Shown here: one piece after another, positions 22,311 through 22,751 of the stretch
How the letters are laid out: each line of letters begins with the position of its first letter
Position numbering within the stretch: position 1 is the stretch's first letter
Origin: Candidatus Omnitrophota bacterium
GTDB lineage: Bacteria > Omnitrophota > Gorgyraeia > Duberdicusellales > 4484-171
Direction: 5' to 3'
Assembly (NCBI GenBank): GCA_023227945.1
Contig: JALOCC010000031.1
Location: 1 to 22,751, forward strand
Length of the DNA: 22,751 bases
Made by a program: the position numbers and the translations under genes
Notes under the pieces: model-generated
What the model was told of the DNA's origin: nothing
Seen by the model: the letters and a program-made list of their open reading frames with translations, nothing else
The model's database searches: none

Positions 22311-22751
22311 TTATGCTACGTTATCCAAATCTTCTTTTTTTTCTATATTTATAACCTTAAGTTCCGGGTTTATTTTGCGTATAAGCCCGCGCAAAACTTT
22401 CGAAGGGCCTACCTCGAAAAAGGTGTCAACTGAGTTTTTTGACATAAATTCAATACAATCTTTCCATAAAACCGTTGAGGTAAGCTGTTCAAGAAGATTT
22501 TTCTTAATCTCCATAACGTTTGTAGCCGGCTTGGCAGTAAAATTACTTACAATAGGAATTTTTGCGTCATTAAACTGCATAGCCTGTAAGACTTTTTCGA
22601 GGTGCTTTTTGGCTGGCTGCATAAATTGAGAATGAAACCCACCGCCTACATCAAGCTCAACAACCCGAGCTCCTTTGCTTTCCAAAAGTTCTTTTATTCT
22701 TTGTTTATTATCTTTGAGAAGGGAAATTGCTATTTGCTGGCTGGAATTTAT
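22311..22751 (-). CDS. fabD: FabD, malonyl-CoA:ACP transacylase (C-terminal part)
   Basis: The frame stays open to the window edge, so this is the last 146 residues of a longer gene and not a separate small one. It begins INSSQQIAIS, matching the N-x-x-x-Q-x-V-I-S segment of FabD, then GARVVELDVGGGFHSQFM, where relatives read V-S-x-x-F-H-S and the histidine belongs to the Ser-His catalytic pair. The nucleophile serine (GHSLGE) lies outside the window. It transfers malonyl from CoA to ACP to start elongation. Its place before fabG supports the name. Confidence 0.93.
   Translation of the reverse strand: MNSSQQIAISLLKDNKQRIKELLESKGARVVELDVGGGFHSQFMQPAKKHLEKVLQAMQFNDAKIPIVSNFTAKPATNVMEIKKNLLEQLTSTVLWKDCIEFMSKNSVDTFFEVGPSKVLRGLIRKINPELKVINIEKKEDLDNVA

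Noticed and set aside
22311..22685. A complete short gene starting at 22685
   Set aside because: The codon at 22685 is TTG inside an open frame that continues to the window end with clear FabD sequence, so it is the 3' part of fabD.

Overview
The window is an AT-rich piece of bacterial chromosome. It carries almost only housekeeping genes, and all but one lie on the minus strand, so it is read from right to left. A DNPR motif in MurE indicates meso-diaminopimelate peptidoglycan, and there is a predicted lipoprotein. The mix of gene order, small unrecognised proteins and repeat-filled intergenic gaps fits an uncultured Gram-negative-type lineage. Omnitrophota or a relative is my guess from general resemblance; it is not proved by anything here.

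In transcription order: (1) 22751-19903, fatty-acid synthesis: fabD (3' part only), fabG, acpP, fabF. (2) 19786-14776, amino-acid synthesis: leuC, leuD, an 86-residue unknown, leuB, a 215-residue unknown, asd. (3) 14775-14056, a break holding an 88-bp remnant of the asd 3' end, the only plus-strand gene (a small two-helix membrane protein) and divergent promoters. (4) 14055-10409: truA, a GT-C-like membrane protein, a lipoprotein, a metallo-beta-lactamase-fold hydrolase and a XerC/D recombinase. (5) 9516-5230: a CCA-adding/poly(A) polymerase family enzyme, then rbfA-nrnA-truB-ribF behind its own good sigma70-type promoter. (6) 5010-1: the division and cell-wall cluster mraZ-rsmH-ftsL-ftsI-murE and probably murF, starting from a strong promoter followed by GTGG repeats that look like a MraZ operator.

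The modules fit together: Asd supplies aspartate semialdehyde for diaminopimelate, which MurE adds to the peptidoglycan precursor; the Fab enzymes make acyl chains for lipids; RbfA, TruB, TruA and the nucleotidyltransferase serve ribosomes and tRNA.

I found no new multi-gene system. The unusual content is repetitive DNA. (a) A 54-bp palindromic element with perfect 14-bp inverted ends is inserted in frame in asd, adding 18 residues just before the catalytic cysteine. (b) Arrays of 7-bp units sit about 6 nt upstream of the start codons of rbfA, leuC and the hydrolase gene, where a Shine-Dalgarno would be expected. (c) A separate repeat (core GGTTGCGGTT) lies upstream of truA and, as an inverted pair, between leuC and leuD. 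(d) A second asd 3' end differs from the real one only by synonymous changes. Of the intergenic stretches, 5071-5229 holds nothing I can identify, and 14612-14769 holds nothing beyond the flanks of the asd remnant.
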